Notes: generated by a model not told the origin, from the letters alone. A stretch of 46,074 nucleotides of DNA from Bacillota bacterium (GCA_023441965.1 JAEZNB010000030.1:1-46074); one strand, 5' to 3'. Positions 7,549 to 16,738 are shown, counted from the first letter of the stretch. Translations and numbers: made by a program.

Positions 7549-8994
7549 TTAGTTTTTATGAACCCAGGCGGCCATATCATCAATTACCTCCCGGTCAACA
7601 GTGGAAGGAATGAGGTATTCTGTCAAATCATCCACACCGTTTGATTTCATGAACATATGATTCAGATTATCATACAGTTTAAGGGTGACCTCCTTGCGGT
7701 CCTTTAATAAGACCTGCCATGCAGGATAGTCCCGGTCGGCATAGATCTGGAAATCAGCACTGCCCTGGGCTATGAACATAGGTATGGTCAGGGATTTTAC
7801 GATCTCCGGTACATCAATCTGATTCAGACTATACCAGTAGGAAGCAGGCATGCCGAGATAATTTCCTGTTGACTCCTCTGTAAGTCCCTTGATAGCCTCC
7901 GCGTCTTTCCTCGCCTTCGCTATCTCGGTTTTACTCATTTTTAAGAGGAGCTCCTGCTGGTCTGCGGCAATATCCTCCAGCTTTCTCGGGCTTCCTGCCA
8001 GAATTATGATCCCCTTGACCTCTTTATAATCAGAGGCAATCTTGGGAGCCAGTACTCCGCCCAGACTGTGACCCAGGATATAGATTCTGTCGGTATCAAT
8101 CAGGTCACAGGCAGCTGCATAGGTAATGGCTGCATCCACATCATCCAGGGAATCCAGCTGGATGGTGACCCTTTCGGAGGCCAGCTCCGGATAAGCGGCC
8201 AACCGTTCCTGATAGCGGATCGATGCGATGCCCTGCTCAGCAAGTCCCTGGGCAATATCCCGGAAGGGTTTATTGACTCCCGGCCCTACTGTTTCGTCCC
8301 AATCATGGGTGCCGGAGCCATGCACCAGGATAACGACCGGTGGCTTTGTAACCCCCTTGGGCAGGGTCAGAATACCGTCCACAGGGTAGTCCTCACCGAT
8401 TTTGATTGCCTGTTCCGAGAATAGGTCTGTCGTCTCCAGATCTATACCGGCAGTGACATAATGCAACCAAATCCCTTCAATCTTTTCTTTTTCATTATAG
8501 ACCAGGGTAAGCCTTAAACCATAATTCTCATATTTAAGCACGATGTATACATTCTTATATTTATCCTCGGTTTTTTCCTCGACAGAGTAGATTTCTTTAT
8601 AATTTCCAAGGTCGGAGACCGTCGCGATCCAATCCTTCTCAAGCCACTGCTTTGGATATTGCCCTTTCATGATAGGGGCAAAGCTTTGATAGGTCTGTTC
8701 AAAATCCCCCTCTGCCATCTGTAAGGCCAAGCTTTTGCTTCGTTCAAGCAGATCAGCTTCAGCGACTTCCCCCGAAGCCACAACAGCACCGGATACAGCT
8801 TCTTCGGCGGCATCGGCAGCTTCCATATCATCCTTTGTCTGCTCCTTGCGATCATTATCCTTCTCCCTATCCTCTGTAACAGAAACGTCGGTCTTCTGAC
8901 CCTGCTTCGTCCCGTCACTCCCGGCATCGTTGGAGCAGGCTGTGGCAACAGCCATGAGCCCTATCAGGAGTACGAACAGTATGATCTTCTTCAA
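7549..8994 (-). CDS. Lipoprotein alpha/beta hydrolase with N-terminal DUF3887-like domain
   Basis: A 481-residue surface lipoprotein. Starting at the TTG at 8994 (GGGGGGA 6 nt upstream) gives a compact signal peptide ending in a lipobox AVATAC, so Cys20 should be lipidated. A charged linker (about 25-75) precedes a DUF3887-like domain (about 80-185) and a serine hydrolase domain: oxyanion segment VHGSGTHD, nucleophile elbow GHSLGG, an acid in AQGSADF and a His in NLNHMF. The catalytic set looks complete. It is probably an esterase or peptidase-like enzyme of the S33/DLH type acting outside the membrane; the substrate is unknown. The upstream ATG at 9042 gives a poor signal peptide and lacks a ribosome binding site. 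Confidence 0.88.
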   Translation of the reverse strand: MKKIILFVLLIGLMAVATACSNDAGSDGTKQGQKTDVSVTEDREKDNDRKEQTKDDMEAADAAEEAVSGAVVASGEVAEADLLERSKSLALQMAEGDFEQTYQSFAPIMKGQYPKQWLEKDWIATVSDLGNYKEIYSVEEKTEDKYKNVYIVLKYENYGLRLTLVYNEKEKIEGIWLHYVTAGIDLETTDLFSEQAIKIGEDYPVDGILTLPKGVTKPPVVILVHGSGTHDWDETVGPGVNKPFRDIAQGLAEQGIASIRYQERLAAYPELASERVTIQLDSLDDVDAAITYAAACDLIDTDRIYILGHSLGGVLAPKIASDYKEVKGIIILAGSPRKLEDIAADQQELLLKMSKTEIAKARKDAEAIKGLTEESTGNYLGMPASYWYSLNQIDVPEIVKSLTIPMFIAQGSADFQIYADRDYPAWQVLLKDRKEVTLKLYDNLNHMFMKSNGVDDLTEYLIPSTVDREVIDDMAAWVHKN

Positions 8995-9048
8995 ACAAAT
9001 CCCCCCATATGGTATCATATTTGTGTTTACACTTACCCGCACATATCC

Positions 9049-9077
9049 ATTGTATTCTACTCCTGCCTTTATTTCAA
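9049..9077 (-). promoter_or_regulatory. Promoter of the lipoprotein hydrolase gene
   Basis: On the minus strand TTGAAA (9077-9072), 17-bp spacer, TACAAT (9054-9049), between the upstream stop codon and the TTG start. Confidence 0.6.
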
Positions 9078-9108
9078 GGTTAAATCTTGTTGGGCCTTCC
9101 TCCTTGTA

Positions 9109-12100
9109 CTATTGCTCCTTCATCTTTTTCAATGCCACGGTGAGCAGCAGCTTAATGCGGTTTAGCTGATTCACGCTGGATATACCGGGATCATAATCGA
9201 TTGGTATGATATTCGCGGACGGGTATCTGTCCTTGATCGGCTTGAACATCCCTTTCCCTGTGATGTGATTCGGCAAGCAGGCCAGGGGCTGGACACAGAT
9301 AATGTTATCCGTGCCCTGTTCGATCAGCTCCAGCATCTCGGCAGTAACCAGCCACCCCTCTCCTGTCTGATTTCCCAGAGATAAGATTCCTGAGGCCATC
9401 CCTGCCAGCTCCTCAATCGAAGTGGGGGGATGAAAGCGCTTACTCCTCTCCAGCTCCTTGCATAAGAGCCTTCGGAAGCGTCGGATATAATAAGCCGCAA
9501 AATTATTGGCTTCCATCATCAGCTTCGATCCCGCGAGGTATCGGAAGCGGAATCGTGCATTGTAAGCAGAATATAAGATATAATCCATAAGATCAGGTAC
9601 AATTGCCTCTGCGCCTCCTTCCTCCAGAATACCAACAATATCGTTATTGGCTGTCGGGTGGTATTTCACCAATATCTCTCCCACCACACCGACCCTGGGC
9701 TTCTTGATCTCCGTCAGCTCCAGCTGATCGAAGGCTCTGATAATGCCCTTAACGTTTTGCTCGAAGTCTCTCTTCCCCAGACTTCTGATGTTACTCTTCG
9801 CCTTTTCACACCATTTCTCATAAAGGAGTTTTGAAGATCCCGGAAATCGCTCATAGGGCCTGGTCCGATTTAATACCTTCATAAACAAATCCCCATATAT
9901 CATGGCCATGATGCAGCGGTTGAGCAGTCCCATGGTGTATTGGAAGCCGGGCTGCTTACCGAGGCCCGCTGCATTAACGGAAATAATGGGAACCTGGGGA
10001 AAGCCAGCCTGCTTCAGGCCTAATTCCAGTAAGGCCAGATAATTCGTTGCCCGACAGCCGCCACCGCTCTGTGTAATGATGACCGAGCATTTCCCGGGAT
10101 TATACTGCCCAGACTTCAATGCCTTTACGACCTGACCAACCATGATAATGGCCGGATAGCAGGCATCGTTGTTCACATACTGTAAGCCTTCCTCTACGGC
10201 AGACCGATCGAAGGCTGGGAGCACCTCCAGTTTATAGCCGCAGGCACGGGCTGCCTCCCGGATCAGATCAAATTGGATGGGCGCCATCTGGGGTGCCAGA
10301 ATGGTATGGGTCAGTTTCATCTCCTTCGTAAACTCCGGTCTCCTCCCCTCCTCCTGCTGCCTTACTGCTGTCTGCATGTCAACCTTCCTCTCCCTGATCG
10401 CGGCAATCAGAGAACGGAGCCTGATCTTGGCGGCTCCCAGGTTATTGCCCTCATCAATTTTTAACATCGTATAGAGCTTCCCTCCTGCGGCAAGGAGCTC
10501 AGCAATCTGATCCGAAGTGACCGCATCCAGCCCACATCCGAAGGAATTCAGCTGTACCAGCTCCAGAGAGGGCTCTTCGGCCACCAAGGAAGCTGCCCGA
10601 TAAAGCCTGGAATTATAGGTCCACTGGTCCACGACCCGTAGCTTCTGCTTCAGTCCCGACAGATGGGCGATGCTGTCCTCTGTCAGGACAGCCAGCCCAT
10701 AGGAAAGAATCAGTTCCGGAATTCCATGATTGATCTCCGGGTCCACATGATAGGGCTTCCCGCATAGGACAATTCCCTTCTTCCCCTCGGTTTTTAAGTA
10801 GGCGAGAGCCTCCTCCCCCTTGGTTTGAATATCCCTCTTATACTGCTCCCTCTCCCTGCAGGCAAGACGAACGGCCCGCTTTGCCTCCTGATAGGTGACA
10901 TGGTAGTCCTTCAGCTCCTCTACGATCCTCTCTGTCAGAACCTTCGGGGCCTCTAAGGTAAGAAAAGGAGTGATCAGCTTCACCTGATAATTCTTAAGCT
11001 CCTCCACATTGTTCCGTAGCACCTCCGGATAGGAGGTAACAATCGGGCAATTGTAGTGGTTGTTTGCTTCCTTAAACTCCTTCTTCTCATAAACCACACA
11101 GGGATAGAAGATCGTTCTGACCCCACGGTCCACCAGGTCAAGGATATGTCCATGACTTAGCTTCGCAGGATAGCAGACAGATTCCGAAGGAATGGTCTCC
11201 AGCCCTCTCTCAAAGAGCTTCTTACCGGAGGGTGAGGATAGGATGACACGGAAGCCCAGACTTGTAAGCAGGGTGAACCAGAAGGGATAGTTTTCATACA
11301 GATTGAGCACCCTGGGTATTCCGATAGTCCCCCTTCTTGCTTCCCCTTCCTTCAAGGGCTGATAGCTGAAGGTCCTTCTGTATTTATAGCTGTAGAGATC
11401 GGGAAGCTTCTTCTCTGTCTGCCTCTCCGCTCCTAAGCCCCTCTCACAGCGATTGCCGGTGATAAAGCTCTCTCCCTTGGGAAAGCTGTTTACCGTTAGC
11501 AGGCAGTGATTCGTACACTTACCACAGCGGCGATGGGAGGAGTTCATCTGAAAAGCCTGAAGGTCCTCCATGGGCAAGAGGGAGGATAGCTCCGCAGCGG
11601 CCTCCGTATGAAAGGCCGGTATAGCCCTGCTAAGCTTAGGCCTACCGGTTTCATGCTCCCGGCTTGCTTCCTGTAACTCTTCATGATATCGCTCTCTGGC
11701 AATCAGGGCAGCCCCGAAGGCACCCATGAGTCCGGCGATATCCGGACGGATTACCTCCCTTCCTGTAATCCGCTCAAAGCAGCGCAGAACCGCATCGTTA
11801 TAGAAGGTTCCCCCCTGGACAACGATATAGCTACCCAGGTCCTTCTTGTCCCGGAGCTTTATAACCTTATAGAGTGCATTCTTAATGACAGAGTAGGATA
11901 AGCCGGCTGACAGGTCCGCTATGCCGGCTCCCTCCTTCTGAGCCTGCTTTACCTTGGAATTCATGAAGACCGTACATTTCGTCCCAAGATCCACAGGCGC
12001 TTTGGCATACAGAGCTTGTCCCGCAAACTCCTCCACCTTCAGGTGGAGCGAGGCGGCAAAGCCCTCCAGGAAGGAGCCGCAGCCGGAGGAACAGGCTTCA

Positions 12101-13422
12101 TTCAAAAGAATACTGTCGATTGCTCCCTCCTTCATCCGAAGACATTTCATATCCTGCCCGCCGATATCAAGGATAAAATCCACCTTGGGTTCGAAGAAGC
12201 GGGCTGCCTTATAGTGGGCAATGGTTTCTATCTCCCCATAGTCTGCATGAAGGGCTGCCTTCATCAGTGCTTCACCGTAGCCGGTGACAGCCACCCTTGT
12301 AATCCTGGTTTCCTTCGGTAGTCTATGGTATAGCACCTTCAACTCATCCACCAGCTTACCCAGGGGATGCCCCTCATTTCCGCCATAGGAGGAATAAAGG
12401 AGCTCTCCCTCCTCACCGATGGCAGCCAGCTTCGTGGTAGTAGAGCCGGCATCTATCCCTAGGTAGATCCGTCCCCGGTAGTTCTTTAAGTCTTCCCGCC
12501 TTACCCTGGCCCTTCCATGCCTCTCTCTGAATAGCTGATATTCCTCCTCGCTATGAAATAAGGGCTCCAGGCGGCTGACCTCCTCCTCCCTGAAGCCGGA
12601 AATCAGGGCAAACCTATCCCTTAGCTTACCCAGAGATATTCCTTCCTGCTGCTTTGCTGACAATGCAGCTCCTATGGCTGCAAAAAGCTGAGAGTTCTCC
12701 GGGCAGATCGTTGCCCCCTCTGTCAGCTTCAGACTTTCTGTAAACCGTTTCCTAAGCTCCGGGAGAAAATAAAGGGGGCCTCCCAGAAAAGCCACCTTAC
12801 CACGGATCGGTTTCCCACAGGCCAGACCACCGAGGGTCTGGTTTACTACGGCCTGTAGGATGGAGGCAGCGATATCCTCCTTCCTTGCCCCCTCATTGAG
12901 CAGAGGCTGTATATCTGTTTTCGCAAATACACCGCAGCGGGATGCGATCGGGTAGAGGATCTGATAATCCTTCGCCAGCTCGTTCAGTCCGGCTGCATCC
13001 GTATGAAGGAGAACAGCCATCTGGTCTATGAAGGCTCCGGTCCCACCGGCACAGCTGCTGTTCATCCGCTGCTCCACCGATCCCTTCAAATAGGTGATCT
13101 TCGCATCCTCACCTCCCAGCTCAATCACAACCTCGGTCTGAGGTATCAGTGCTTCCACGGCACTGTTACAGGCGATCACCTCCTGGATGAAAGGTAGGGA
13201 TAACCATCTGGAAACCGAAAGACCTCCGGAGCCGGTAATGCAGCACCTTACCTTTTGCTCTCCCAGGGCCTGATCGCATTCCCGAATTAGGGTAATCAGG
13301 GTATCCTTTATATTGGAATAATGCCTTCTATACTCACTGTATCGCAGCTGTCCCTCTTCTCCGAGTACCACCAGCTTCACTGTTGTTGAACCGATATCAA
13401 TGCCTAATCTGTAATCCTTCAT
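9109..13422 (-). CDS. Giant acyl-CoA dehydratase activase-type fusion (two ASKHA domains plus DUF2229 and HgdB-like domains)
   Basis: A 1437-residue cytosolic protein. The ATG at 13422 has GGGAG 7 nt upstream and begins directly before the first ATPase domain. Two BadF/BcrA-type ASKHA domains follow one another: residues about 4-260 (DIGSTTVK, ELGGEDAK, SSCAGGTG) and 320-580 (DAGSTTTK, DIGGQDMK, ACSSGCGS). The Cys residues in the SCAGGTG and CSSGCG loops match those holding the bridging [4Fe-4S] cluster in HgdC activators. A CGKCTNHC cysteine cluster near residue 635 leads into a DUF2229 region (about 710-930) and an HgdA/B-like dehydratase region (about 1010-1300) with NDACYPA and SGGGCRATNY. 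It should use ATP to push electrons at very low potential to a bound cluster. No dehydratase or CoA-transferase genes lie nearby, so the substrate is unknown. Confidence 0.9.
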   Translation of the reverse strand: MKDYRLGIDIGSTTVKLVVLGEEGQLRYSEYRRHYSNIKDTLITLIRECDQALGEQKVRCCITGSGGLSVSRWLSLPFIQEVIACNSAVEALIPQTEVVIELGGEDAKITYLKGSVEQRMNSSCAGGTGAFIDQMAVLLHTDAAGLNELAKDYQILYPIASRCGVFAKTDIQPLLNEGARKEDIAASILQAVVNQTLGGLACGKPIRGKVAFLGGPLYFLPELRKRFTESLKLTEGATICPENSQLFAAIGAALSAKQQEGISLGKLRDRFALISGFREEEVSRLEPLFHSEEEYQLFRERHGRARVRREDLKNYRGRIYLGIDAGSTTTKLAAIGEEGELLYSSYGGNEGHPLGKLVDELKVLYHRLPKETRITRVAVTGYGEALMKAALHADYGEIETIAHYKAARFFEPKVDFILDIGGQDMKCLRMKEGAIDSILLNEACSSGCGSFLEGFAASLHLKVEEFAGQALYAKAPVDLGTKCTVFMNSKVKQAQKEGAGIADLSAGLSYSVIKNALYKVIKLRDKKDLGSYIVVQGGTFYNDAVLRCFERITGREVIRPDIAGLMGAFGAALIARERYHEELQEASREHETGRPKLSRAIPAFHTEAAAELSSLLPMEDLQAFQMNSSHRRCGKCTNHCLLTVNSFPKGESFITGNRCERGLGAERQTEKKLPDLYSYKYRRTFSYQPLKEGEARRGTIGIPRVLNLYENYPFWFTLLTSLGFRVILSSPSGKKLFERGLETIPSESVCYPAKLSHGHILDLVDRGVRTIFYPCVVYEKKEFKEANNHYNCPIVTSYPEVLRNNVEELKNYQVKLITPFLTLEAPKVLTERIVEELKDYHVTYQEAKRAVRLACREREQYKRDIQTKGEEALAYLKTEGKKGIVLCGKPYHVDPEINHGIPELILSYGLAVLTEDSIAHLSGLKQKLRVVDQWTYNSRLYRAASLVAEEPSLELVQLNSFGCGLDAVTSDQIAELLAAGGKLYTMLKIDEGNNLGAAKIRLRSLIAAIRERKVDMQTAVRQQEEGRRPEFTKEMKLTHTILAPQMAPIQFDLIREAARACGYKLEVLPAFDRSAVEEGLQYVNNDACYPAIIMVGQVVKALKSGQYNPGKCSVIITQSGGGCRATNYLALLELGLKQAGFPQVPIISVNAAGLGKQPGFQYTMGLLNRCIMAMIYGDLFMKVLNRTRPYERFPGSSKLLYEKWCEKAKSNIRSLGKRDFEQNVKGIIRAFDQLELTEIKKPRVGVVGEILVKYHPTANNDIVGILEEGGAEAIVPDLMDYILYSAYNARFRFRYLAGSKLMMEANNFAAYYIRRFRRLLCKELERSKRFHPPTSIEELAGMASGILSLGNQTGEGWLVTAEMLELIEQGTDNIICVQPLACLPNHITGKGMFKPIKDRYPSANIIPIDYDPGISSVNQLNRIKLLLTVALKKMKEQ

Positions 13423-13602
13423 GTACATACTCCCAGAATTCATTTATCTATTTATTATGTACAGGAATCGTAAAATCATTCAGACCTAAGGCTCCGGCAG
13501 CGGATGAGACAAACCCAAAGCGCATGCTTCCTACATAAGCCATACTCTGATCGAAAAAAACCTTCTTCCATGCAATAGCTTGTCATTCTTCAAATTTTCT
13601 AC

Positions 13603-13631
13603 TGGACGAATATCCGGCAAGTAATTATAAT
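13603..13631 (+). promoter_or_regulatory. Promoter of the 40-residue mini-protein gene
   Basis: TGGACG (13603-13608), 17-bp spacer, consensus TATAAT (13626-13631), about 40 nt before the ATG. Confidence 0.6.
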
Positions 13632-13671
13632 ATAGTTATAAGTTGAAATATTTCTAAGAGGAGTGAGATAT

Positions 13672-13794
13672 ATGGGGAACAGAGATATTAAAAAAGAAGT
13701 TAAGAAGAAGAAAAAGGCTGATACCGGTGTGATGCCTTCCTTAAAGCCCATTATGCCCGAGCCGGAGCTTGTGAAGAAGCCTAAGAAGAGCTAA
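13672..13794 (+). CDS. 40-residue Lys/Pro-rich mini-protein
   Basis: A short gene with its own signals: promoter at 13603, GAGGAG 8 nt before the ATG, and a strong terminator 35 bp after the stop. The peptide begins MGNRDIKKEV, has a run of five Lys near residue 13, then a Pro-containing tail with PEPELVKKPKKS. There is no signal peptide or membrane segment; it is very basic and probably disordered. A similarly built peptide is encoded at 44681-44806. Function is unknown; RNA, ribosome or membrane-surface binding are possibilities only. Confidence 0.7.
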   Translation: MGNRDIKKEVKKKKKADTGVMPSLKPIMPEPELVKKPKKS

Positions 13795-13828
13795 CGCTTC
13801 AGCGGAACTTAATAACAGGATATTTATC

Positions 13829-13856
13829 ATGCGGATTCTTAGGAATCCGCATTTTT
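13829..13856 (+). terminator. Rho-independent terminator of the mini-protein gene
   Basis: Perfect 10-bp stem ATGCGGATTC/GAATCCGCAT with a 4-nt loop, followed by TTTT. Confidence 0.85.
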
Positions 13857-13971
13857 CATGGGTAAGCATCTACATCAATAGGATGGACACATTCATGCTT
13901 ATCATAGAAATACGGTCTTGTGCCTTCTGGCTTAGTTGCATACAACTTGATCATAAGCTATGGGGGAATAT

Positions 13972-14033
13972 AAAAGGGGTCTGCATCTTCATGACTGCCG
14001 GTGAAACAGATCATAGAGATACAGACCTCTTTT
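13972..14033 (-). terminator. Long imperfect hairpin downstream of the HAD gene
   Basis: Arms 13972-13994 and 14011-14033 match at 19 of 23 positions with a 16-nt loop. It begins 21 bp after the stop of the minus-strand HAD gene and ends on that strand in CCCCTTTT, so it can serve as its terminator. A related sequence (TCATAGAAATACGGTCTTGT) lies at about 13902-13921, so a small repeat element is an alternative. Confidence 0.5.
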
Positions 14034-14053
14034 GGTTTTATATGTATAAAGCT

Positions 14054-14659
14054 TTAAATACTGACCTTCAGCCTGCGCAGCTCCTCCAGGGCCTGCTCCA
14101 GATTCTGAAACTGTATGGTACGGAAGCCATGACCGGCAGCAGCATCTATGTTGACCTTCATGTCATCCAGAAATACCGCTTCCTCCGGGTTCAAATCATA
14201 TTTTTGTATCAGTGCCCGGAATATTTCCGGCTCCGGCTTGACACTGCCTACCTCATAGGAGATTACTCCTCCATCGGCCAGACCGATGAATTTGAATTTC
14301 TCCTTCGCATATTGAAAATTCCTGCCACTATAGTTGGATAAGAGATATACCTTATAACCCTTCTCCTTCAGCCGGGTGATCAAATCTGCCGAGTATTCAG
14401 CTTCCCAGACTGTCTGTTCACTGAAAGATAAGAACTGTCTGATCTGTAAGGCAATCTCAGGATCATTGGCGATAAAACCCTCGATCAGCTCCTCACTAAA
14501 GGATACACTACGGTCCAGCTCCTTCCATAGAGGGTCTTGCACCGTTGCCCTCCCGATTCTCTCGATCATCTCCTCCGAAAACCCATGGTCTCTCAGACAT
14601 CCCTCCCAATCAAAGGGGGCTAAGACATTTCCGATATCAAATACGATTACCCTGATCAT
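14054..14659 (-). CDS. HAD-superfamily hydrolase (subfamily IA)
   Basis: A 201-residue cytosolic phosphatase-like protein. Motif I is VFDIGNVL, where the second Asp of DxD is replaced by Gly as in many YihX/haloacid-dehalogenase-like members; motif II is LLSNYS, the Lys is in GSVKPEP and motif III is VFLDD. A helical cap lies between motifs I and II (about residues 18-85). It probably dephosphorylates a small sugar or nucleotide phosphate, substrate unknown. AAGGAG lies 7 nt before the ATG. It has its own promoter at 14758-14786 and a leader of about 90 nt with a GCCTCCG/CGGAGGC hairpin (14710-14735). Confidence 0.88.
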   Translation of the reverse strand: MIRVIVFDIGNVLAPFDWEGCLRDHGFSEEMIERIGRATVQDPLWKELDRSVSFSEELIEGFIANDPEIALQIRQFLSFSEQTVWEAEYSADLITRLKEKGYKVYLLSNYSGRNFQYAKEKFKFIGLADGGVISYEVGSVKPEPEIFRALIQKYDLNPEEAVFLDDMKVNIDAAAGHGFRTIQFQNLEQALEELRRLKVSI

Positions 14660-14757
14660 GCCGCTTCTCCTTATTATGCTTATTATGCAGTCCCTGCTAT
14701 TCTTACACAGCCTCCGCCTATTCTATGACGGAGGCTTACTGAAATGGAATAACTGTC

Positions 14758-14786
14758 ATTATAAAGCAACTGCCAGCTTCCGTCAA
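14758..14786 (-). promoter_or_regulatory. Promoter of the HAD hydrolase gene
   Basis: On the minus strand TTGACG (14786-14781), 17-bp spacer, TATAAT (14763-14758). The bases from here to 14946 show nothing else recognisable. Confidence 0.82.
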
Positions 14787-14946
14787 CTTTAGATCGGGCA
14801 GCTGTTTCTTAGGTCCTGGCATTCCTTCTCAGTAGGTAGGGCTCTGCTTATATCGAAGATAACAACACCAGGGATATGATGGTCCTTGCCTCCCTCCGCA
14901 GAGAACTGTTCATAGTACAGTAACAATATCATGGATGAGGTAGCTG

Positions 14947-16527
14947 TCAGGACAGATTAACCTCCTTCGTCATGATCTTCTCTGTGAATACCCGGTCATG
15001 CTCGACGAAGATCATCGTAGGCTGATACTTTAGAATTAGCTCCTCTATCTGTATTCTGGATAGGACATCGATGAAGTTTAGGGGTTCATCCCACAGAAAT
15101 GCATGAGATGGTTCTACCAGGCTCCTTGCTAACAGTACCTTCTTCTTCTGTCCCGCACTGAACTCCTCCATATTCTTCTCAAACTGATCTCTGGAGAAAT
15201 CCAACTGCCGAAGCACGGTCTTAAAGATGGTTTCATCCAAACCGTGATAGAGGGCATACTCCTTCAGACTGCCTGTCAGGCCGGAGGTGTCCTGGGATAC
15301 ATAGGAGAGCTTGAGGCCGGCTGCCACCTGATATCTGCCGGAATATTCTATGCCCTCACCCAGCAGGAGCTGAAACAGAGTGGACTTACCGGAGCCATTT
15401 CTGCCTCTGACTGCGATCCTATCACCACGGTTTAATTGAAAACCGATGGGACCTGCTATCCTTCTGCCGTCATAATACAAGCATAAATCCTCAGCCTCCA
15501 TCAGCCGTTCCTTATAGAAATCCAGAACATTCATCTTCAAGGGTTCTGCCTGCTCGACATTTTTTAGTAAACTCTTCTTCTCCTCAATATTTACCAGCTT
15601 TCGGTTCTCAATTGCCTTGGCCCGTTTCATCATTTTCGCTGCTTTATGTCCGATATTTCCCCTGTCCGCCGAATGATTACCTATCTTGGAGGCCTCCACC
15701 TGATCGGACCAGCCTGCTGTCCTTCTGGCTGCTTCTGCCAGCTCCTTAATGTCCTTCTTCAGCTGTTCATTTCTTTCCTGTTCATACCGGTCCTGCCGTT
15801 CCCGGTTCTGAAACCAGGAGGTGAAGTTCCCCTTTTGTATCTCGATATTCATCCTGTTAATGGCAAGTACATGATCGATGCATTGATCCAGGAAGGCACG
15901 GTCATGGGATACTAAAACAAAGCCCTTTTTCGTCTGCAGGTAAGCGGCCAGGATTTCTCTTCCCTCCCGGTCCAGGTGGTTCGTAGGCTCATCTATCAGC
16001 AGAAAATGATTCTTCTTCAGAAACAGAGCTGCCAGCATCAGCTTCGTTCTCTCTCCAAAGCTTAGGGTAGAAAAGGGCCGTTCCAAAACAGACGGATCAA
16101 CCTGAAGCTTTCCCAGCTCCTTTTCGATCAGTTCTTCAATGATATAGCCATCCTGCTTCTGGTACAGCTCCTGCAGCTCACCGTAGCGGAGCATGGCAGC
16201 AGCATCGGGAGCCTGCTCCAGACATTGCTGCATCTCCTGCTCCCAGAGCCGAAAGGGTGCGATAATGTCCTTCATCACCTCCAGGGTAATCCGGTCCGGT
16301 TCGGCCACTTCGAAGGGAAAGTAGTCAAAGTCCACGGATGCTGCTATCGTCCCCTGATATTCGTACTTCCCCATTAAGAGATTTAGGAAGGTGGTTTTTC
16401 CTCTGCCGTTCCTGCCGACAAAACCGATTCTCCAGTCCGTATCAAATAAAAAGCTTACATGCTCGAATATATTCTCAAAAGTTGTATCATAGCTGAAGGT
16501 AAGGTCCTTCACCATTATTTGTGCCAT
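14947..16527 (-). CDS. Lsa-type ABC-F ribosomal protection protein
   Basis: A 526-residue soluble protein with two ABC ATPase domains and no membrane segments. The opening (MVKDLTFSYD...NIFEHV) and FVGRNGRGKTT are typical of the Lsa branch of antibiotic-resistance ABC-F proteins, which bind the ribosomal E site and displace lincosamides, pleuromutilins and streptogramins A. Domain 1 has Walker A GRNGRGKT, signature LSFGERTK and Walker B LLIDEPTNHLD. Domain 2 has GRNGSGKST, FSAGQKKK and a weaker Walker B (AFLWDEPLNFID), with EHDR as switch. The charged linker between them (about 220-310) is the antibiotic-resistance region. AAGGAGG lies 8 nt before the ATG at 16527. Control by a long attenuator leader supports drug-induced expression. 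Resistance itself is inferred. Confidence 0.88.
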   Translation of the reverse strand: MAQIMVKDLTFSYDTTFENIFEHVSFLFDTDWRIGFVGRNGRGKTTFLNLLMGKYEYQGTIAASVDFDYFPFEVAEPDRITLEVMKDIIAPFRLWEQEMQQCLEQAPDAAAMLRYGELQELYQKQDGYIIEELIEKELGKLQVDPSVLERPFSTLSFGERTKLMLAALFLKKNHFLLIDEPTNHLDREGREILAAYLQTKKGFVLVSHDRAFLDQCIDHVLAINRMNIEIQKGNFTSWFQNRERQDRYEQERNEQLKKDIKELAEAARRTAGWSDQVEASKIGNHSADRGNIGHKAAKMMKRAKAIENRKLVNIEEKKSLLKNVEQAEPLKMNVLDFYKERLMEAEDLCLYYDGRRIAGPIGFQLNRGDRIAVRGRNGSGKSTLFQLLLGEGIEYSGRYQVAAGLKLSYVSQDTSGLTGSLKEYALYHGLDETIFKTVLRQLDFSRDQFEKNMEEFSAGQKKKVLLARSLVEPSHAFLWDEPLNFIDVLSRIQIEELILKYQPTMIFVEHDRVFTEKIMTKEVNLS

Positions 16528-16582
16528 AAATCTGTCCTCCTTATGCTGCACTTAAGTTTCATGCAGTCCTTTTTCTCCACAA

Positions 16583-16613
16583 GAAAAGCCACAAGAAATT
16601 ATTCATCTTGTGG
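16583..16613 (-). terminator. Leader terminator with a spare competing arm (attenuator)
   Basis: On the minus strand CCACAAG (16613-16607) pairs with CTTGTGG followed by CTTTTCTT. A second CTTGTGG (near 16583-16577), followed by AGAAAAAGG, can pair with the same upstream arm, so alternative structures exist. The hairpin lies between the 38-codon leader ORF and the ABC-F ribosome binding site. Confidence 0.65.
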
Positions 16614-16621
16614 CCGGACGC

Positions 16622-16738
16622 TTATAAGCACAGAAGTCTTACTTGGTACAGACTTCTCCTATCCATTATCATATAAAGCCGTATGGGAATCATAATTTCT
16701 TGCTGGCAATAGAAATAGACCTTAACGGCCATCTCCAT
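16622..16738 (-). CDS. Leader peptide of the ABC-F gene (38 residues)
   Basis: A short ORF in the transcribed leader, beginning MEMAVKVYFYCQQEI and ending QVRLLCL, with the terminator hairpin starting 9 nt after its stop. A GAAGAG sequence about 8 nt before the ATG is a modest ribosome binding site. Inside its 3' part, AGAAGTCT/AGACTTCT can form a hairpin that a translating or stalled ribosome would melt. A second possible leader ORF, MIVITC, lies upstream near 16780-16760 after GAGG. Stalling-controlled attenuation is known upstream of several ABC-F genes (for example in Bacillus and Listeria); that this peptide does it is inferred. Confidence 0.55.
   Translation of the reverse strand: MEMAVKVYFYCQQEIMIPIRLYMIMDRRSLYQVRLLCL

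Noticed and set aside
14710..14735. GCCTCCG/CGGAGGC hairpin as terminator of the ABC-F gene
   Set aside because: It has no T-run, lies over 200 bp past that gene and falls in the leader of the HAD gene.
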